Origin: Bacteriovoracaceae bacterium | GTDB lineage: Bacteria; Bdellovibrionota; UBA1018 | DNA length: 9,434 nt | Reading direction: 5' to 3' | Assembly (NCBI GenBank): GCA_023250755.1 | Contig: JAHFAC010000049.1 | Coordinates: 1-9,434 of the forward strand | Shown: in pieces, positions 6,739 through 9,434 of the stretch | Numbering within the stretch: position 1 is the first letter of the stretch | Layout of the letters: each line of letters starts with the position of its first letter | The notes under the pieces: model-generated | Seen by the model: the letters and a program-made list of their open reading frames with translations, nothing else | Told to the model about the DNA's origin: nothing | The model's database searches: none | Program-made: the position numbers and the translations under genes

Positions 6739-7533
6739 TTAGCGCTTGGGTCCAATGGGATCTAGACCCACGAGTTGTCGCCAGTTTTTGGCCAAGGCTA
6801 GGCGCGTAGAGGATTTACACAGCTCAGGGGCGATGCGGTAGAGGTTGAGCAAAGCGCGACCGCTCTGGGTTGGAAAAATTTCTTTCTGGTTCTTTTGGAT
6901 CCCTTTGTAGATTTTCAGGGCAGTGGACTCGGGCGAGGCGACCATGAAGTCGAGCCATTTTGGGAGATGAAACTCAGGCTGAGCTTCCATCATCAGAGTT
7001 TTTACAAAACCTGGTACGACCAGAAGGATCTTGAGTTCTGAGCGATTTTGTTCATATTCCATCCGGAGCGAACGGGTAAATCCCGCGACGGCGTGTTTGG
7101 AAGCACTGTAAGCGCACATAAAGGGCGCTGGAACAATACTACTGACAGAGGCCATGTTGACAATGGTTCCAGAGGTGGGATTTTTCATCAAAGAGAGTGC
7201 AGTCCGTGTTCCATTGACCGTTCCACCAAAGTTGACTGCCATTACTTTTTGAAACTGCTCAGCTGAAAGGGTCTCAAATGCGCCGAGGATCGCAATTCCG
7301 GCGCTATTGATCCAATGAGTGGGACGGCCCACTTCTTGATTGATTTTTTCCGCTACGGATTGGAGCTCATCCGCATTTGTGACATCCGCACGGTAGGCAT
7401 GACCTTTGAAATTTTCCAGAGGGGACATGTTTAAATCGAGTGCGACGACTTTCGCACCGTTTTTCAGGTAAATCTCAGCGAGGGCACGGCCAATGCCTGA
7501 AGCAGCTCCAGTGATAACGGTAATTTGATTCAT
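6739..7533 (-). CDS. Classical short-chain dehydrogenase/reductase (SDR)
   Basis: A 264-residue SDR, expected to be a cytosolic NAD(P)-dependent alcohol/ketone oxidoreductase. Visible motifs are the cofactor glycine motif TGAASGIG (8-15); Asp33 at the end of strand 2, which favours NAD(H) over NADP(H); RADV (48-51) contacting adenine; NSAG (76-79), a one-residue variant of NNAG; and the catalytic set Asn101, Ser129, Tyr142 and Lys146 (YSASK), followed by the PG motif (174-175). The start ATG overlaps the stop of the M24 gene by 4 nt (ATGA), so translation is coupled, and no strong Shine-Dalgarno of its own is seen. It is the last gene of the operon and ends 46 bp from the convergent barrel-like gene. 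The C-terminal 60 residues, rich in Lys and Arg, are not assigned. The substrate is unknown; the upstream epoxide-hydrolase-like gene suggests alcohol or diol chemistry. Confidence 0.9.
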   Translation of the reverse strand: MNQITVITGAASGIGRALAEIYLKNGAKVVALDLNMSPLENFKGHAYRADVTNADELQSVAEKINQEVGRPTHWINSAGIAILGAFETLSAEQFQKVMAVNFGGTVNGTRTALSLMKNPTSGTIVNMASVSSIVPAPFMCAYSASKHAVAGFTRSLRMEYEQNRSELKILLVVPGFVKTLMMEAQPEFHLPKWLDFMVASPESTALKIYKGIQKNQKEIFPTQSGRALLNLYRIAPELCKSSTRLALAKNWRQLVGLDPIGPKR

Positions 7534-8408
7534 GGGGAAGAGGTCTCCTCGGAGGCGTGAGACCGAGTGGGCCCAGTGATGTGAGGGACGTTGTCGTCAA
7601 GCCATTGGGCATTTCCATTTTTTACAATTAAAATTTCTTCAAATTTTGCCCCAAATCCAGAACCACCCAAATGAGGTTCAATCGCCCAGAGTCCTTCGGC
7701 GCTGCCCTCGTGTTCAGGGCCTAAAAGCTCGGGAAGCAGTCCGTGCGAAAAAAGAGCCCAATAACTTTGCCAAGTAAAGGGACGTACCAAGCCAGGAAAA
7801 CTTGAAGCTGAGATGCGGCGCACCCGATGGCCCAATACTGAAAATGGATACATCGAGTGAATATTATCATATCCATCTGCTTTAAGATCCCGATCGATCC
7901 GGTGCCAGATCTCACGAGTTTTGATCCCGGCCTGAAAGAGATTCGGAATTTGCTTTCGGAGCTCCAGAAGTTTTTGCTGAGCCTGCTCGAGCTCACGGTG
8001 GGGCTCGAGCGACAGTGTATAGCCAATATCCGCCGTGAACCCGTTTAAAACAGGTGCGGTGTCGAGAATGATCACGTCTCCTGATCGGAGTCTTTGCTTG
8101 GAGGGAAGAAAGTGCAGGTAATTTGCAAATCCTTGAAAACGCGTTCGGTCACCAAACCATGCAAAGGAGCGGTGAAAAAAAGTCTTCACCCCACAGTCTC
8201 TTAAGTAGGTGTCCATGAGGTTTGCGGTTTGAAGCTCAGTCCAACCCTCTTGAAGTTCACGGCCAATATCTATCGCACATTGATAGGCGAGTCGTTGGCA
8301 GTGCCGAAACTGATCCAATTCTTCTGCGGAATAGGAGGGAGAATTTCGAAAAAGAATTGCTGCAGCCTTCCAGCTCAATTTTGACAAGGTTTGGGGTACA
8401 GGAACCAC
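7530..8408 (-). CDS. M24 metallopeptidase family protein (Xaa-Pro aminopeptidase-like)
   Basis: A 292-residue protein of the pita-bread fold. The five dimetal ligands of the family are all in place: Asp116 (VIILDTAPV) and Asp127 (TADIGYTL), spaced 11 as in methionine aminopeptidase, His194 (VLGHRVRR), Glu244 (WAIEPHLGG) and Glu257 (KFEEILIV). His79 in FHRSFAWFG matches the conserved substrate-side histidine. It should therefore bind metal and may cleave N-terminal residues, perhaps ahead of proline. Unlike full aminopeptidase P or creatinase it lacks the large N-terminal domain, having only about 30 residues before the fold begins. The start is GTG at 8406-8408, directly after the TAA of the hydrolase gene and served by a strong GGAGGA 7 nt upstream. 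A peptidase among small-molecule enzymes is odd; the fold also serves non-peptidases such as creatinase, so the substrate is open. Confidence 0.88.
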   Translation of the reverse strand: MVPVPQTLSKLSWKAAAILFRNSPSYSAEELDQFRHCQRLAYQCAIDIGRELQEGWTELQTANLMDTYLRDCGVKTFFHRSFAWFGDRTRFQGFANYLHFLPSKQRLRSGDVIILDTAPVLNGFTADIGYTLSLEPHRELEQAQQKLLELRKQIPNLFQAGIKTREIWHRIDRDLKADGYDNIHSMYPFSVLGHRVRRISASSFPGLVRPFTWQSYWALFSHGLLPELLGPEHEGSAEGLWAIEPHLGGSGFGAKFEEILIVKNGNAQWLDDNVPHITGPTRSHASEETSSP

Positions 8409-9197
8409 TTAGCAGTCCTCCAGGAAATTTTCGATCAATCGGTTGACGTGTACGGGATCTTCACGATGGATCCAGTGATGACCCTCTAAGACTCGAATCA
8501 CTGGATTTTTAACAAGTTCCTTGAACTCATTTTGAGAGGGGATGTCCAGGTAGGGATCTTGATTAGACCAAAGAACAAGGGTGGGCACTTGGATGAGCGA
8601 TGGTTTTGACCGGAGTGCTTTTGGAAGAGTTTTTACGGCTGTGCGATAATGCGGAAGAAAAGGAGCAACGTTTTTCTTATCCCAGAATTTCAAAACAATT
8701 TCTGCAAAAATGGGGATTTGAAACATCGCGATGTACCAGCTTTTTAAAAGTTGCTTGGGCTGATTCCATCGTGAAGCCATTTGCTTGAGTGAAGGGCCGT
8801 TGATCAAAATGAGGGCAGCCAGGCGATTTTTTAGGAGTTCGGCTAACCTCCATGCTTGGGGACCACCCAGATCGTGACCCACGAGAATTATTTTTTTTTC
8901 ACCGGTTGGATCAGTCGATCTTAAAATTTCAAGATGATCTAAAGCGATCGCATCTAAAGTGTATCTGCGCCAGTCTTTTGTTGATGCGCTGGGGTGAAGT
9001 CCACGAGCAAAGGGGACGATAATTTTAAATTTTTTCTCGAAGTGCGTGATTTGCGGTTCCCAGGTTTCAGGGGAGTCAGGGCAGCCGTGGAGAAAAAATA
9101 AAATAGGGCGCTCTGACTGCTCTTGACCGCATTGGATCCATGCGGTTTTGAGTCCTCGAATTGTTTTTTCACGAGTGAGGCGTTGATTTGATTTCAT
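8409..9197 (-). CDS. Alpha/beta hydrolase, epoxide-hydrolase-like
   Basis: A 262-residue alpha/beta hydrolase. The oxyanion motif HGCPDSPETW (37-46) resembles the HGxP of epoxide hydrolases. The nucleophile elbow is GHDLGG (107-112) with Asp109, not Ser, which points to epoxide hydrolases and haloalkane dehalogenases rather than esterases. The rest of the triad fits Asp214 (LWSNQDPYL) and His241 (EGHHWIHREDP). In the cap, Tyr155 (SWYIAMFQIP) and Tyr184 (PHYR) match the two ring-opening tyrosines of epoxide hydrolases, which favours epoxide over C-halogen hydrolysis. No signal peptide, so cytosolic. The start is ATG 9195-9197, 6 nt after the stop of the upstream frame and without a clear Shine-Dalgarno, so translational coupling is likely. 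The stop TAA touches the GTG of the M24 gene. The physiological substrate is unknown. Confidence 0.88.
   Translation of the reverse strand: MKSNQRLTREKTIRGLKTAWIQCGQEQSERPILFFLHGCPDSPETWEPQITHFEKKFKIIVPFARGLHPSASTKDWRRYTLDAIALDHLEILRSTDPTGEKKIILVGHDLGGPQAWRLAELLKNRLAALILINGPSLKQMASRWNQPKQLLKSWYIAMFQIPIFAEIVLKFWDKKNVAPFLPHYRTAVKTLPKALRSKPSLIQVPTLVLWSNQDPYLDIPSQNEFKELVKNPVIRVLEGHHWIHREDPVHVNRLIENFLEDC
8416..8421 (-). promoter_or_regulatory. Strong Shine-Dalgarno that fixes the GTG start of the M24 gene
   Basis: GGAGGA lies on the minus strand inside the last codons of the hydrolase gene, 7 nt before the GTG start at 8406-8408. It decides for this GTG over any later start and shows that the M24 gene is translated from the same message as the hydrolase. 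Confidence 0.75.
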
Positions 9198-9203
9198 AGT
9201 GAT

Positions 9204-9428
9204 TTAAGGAGTGCCCAGCGGTGGCGGTTTGGGTGCTGGAAAAGGAAGTGACCAGGCTCCTGCTGCTTCTGAGAATTTAAAAAATCTGCGGTGGTATTTG
9301 GGATTGACCAAGGGACTGACATAAGGAGCGCTGGTTAAGAACCGCCAAAATACTCGCCAAGGAGGTTGTTTTTCTAAAAGGGGGAGAGTGTCAGCAAGTG
9401 TTTTGAAAAGGGGCGCTTTTTGCGCCAT
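9204..9428 (-). CDS. Short or partial open frame of unknown function, upstream end at window edge
   Basis: Seventy-four codons from ATG 9426-9428 to TAA, with no stop in the two codons before the edge, so this may be the C-terminal end of a longer gene. I do not recognise the family. The peptide is rich in aromatic and basic residues (PPWRVFWRFL at 22-31, NPKYHRRFFKF at 42-52) and ends in a proline-rich tail (PFPAPKPPPLGTP). There is no signal peptide or clear membrane segment. Support for it being real comes from position: same strand, ending 6 nt before the hydrolase start, which itself lacks a Shine-Dalgarno and so fits translational coupling. If the ATG is the true start, a GC-rich hairpin covers it, which argues for the partial-gene reading. 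Confidence 0.5.
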   Translation of the reverse strand: MAQKAPLFKTLADTLPLLEKQPPWRVFWRFLTSAPYVSPLVNPKYHRRFFKFSEAAGAWSLPFPAPKPPPLGTP

Positions 9429-9434
9429 TTTTTT
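9412..9434 (+). terminator. Hairpin plus T-run, terminator-like on the plus strand
   Basis: GGCGC and GCGCC (9412-9416, 9422-9426) pair around TTTTT and are followed by ATTTTTTT up to the window edge. This is the shape of an intrinsic terminator on the plus strand, with a short 5-bp stem. No plus-strand gene lies within 2.7 kb upstream, so it would act only on antisense or read-through transcription. On the minus strand the same bases form the first codons of the edge ORF. Confidence 0.3.

Noticed and set aside
6747..6770. TGGGTC/GACCCA inverted repeat near the SDR stop codon
   Set aside because: It lies within the coding end of the SDR, with a 12-nt loop and no T-run. Likely chance.
7721..8026. 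101-codon minus-strand frame inside the M24 gene
   Set aside because: Shadow frame: the M24 reading frame carries all five metal ligands, and this one shows no recognisable motif.
1..9434. CRISPR array, phage or anti-phage defence cassette, toxin-antitoxin pair, transposase
   Set aside because: I looked for regularly spaced repeats, small coupled gene pairs, transposase motifs and terminal inverted repeats and saw none. All long frames have ordinary enzyme or envelope-protein assignments.

Overview
The window is ordinary-density chromosomal DNA of a Gram-negative bacterium. It holds nine clearly supported genes plus one short open frame at the right edge, and no tRNA, rRNA, IS element or CRISPR array that I can see. 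Gram-negative character follows from a likely outer-membrane barrel protein with a Sec signal, a lipoprotein-type leader, a Tat-type leader and an RlmM-like methyltransferase. The moderate GC content and the mix of a stand-alone FecR-domain protein, exported flavin oxidases and an ABC-F ATPase would fit a Bdellovibrionota or delta-proteobacterial-type genome. That placement is an impression, not a result.

Left part (1-2289, minus strand): two flavoprotein genes lie in tandem. The left one is cut by the window edge and carries a lipoprotein-like leader followed by an FAD-binding Rossmann motif. The other is a full flavin amine oxidase with a twin-arginine-like motif unusually far from its N-terminus. 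A perfect 10-bp stem-loop lies between them, and a 17-nt palindrome covers the TTG start of the amine oxidase.

Centre (2386-5180): an RlmM-type 23S rRNA 2'-O-methyltransferase (minus strand) and an ABC-F ATPase (plus strand) are transcribed divergently from a 50-bp gap. Both act on ribosomes, if the family assignments hold. The ABC-F gene ends only 4 bp from the end of the next, convergent gene.

Right-centre (5185-6692): a secreted FecR-domain protein (minus) and a secreted, beta-strand-rich, probably outer-membrane protein (plus) start 41 bp apart and diverge. No FecI sigma factor or TonB receptor is beside them, so the FecR protein is an orphan of its family here.

Right part (6739-9434, minus strand): a tightly coupled operon reads, in transcription order, unknown small or partial protein, epoxide-hydrolase-like alpha/beta hydrolase, M24 metallopeptidase-fold protein, short-chain dehydrogenase. 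The junctions are a 6-nt gap, an abutting TAA-GTG pair with a strong Shine-Dalgarno, and a 4-nt ATGA overlap. The set looks like an accessory catabolic or detoxification operon of unknown substrate. It is the best candidate in the window for a little-described pathway, although every family in it is known.
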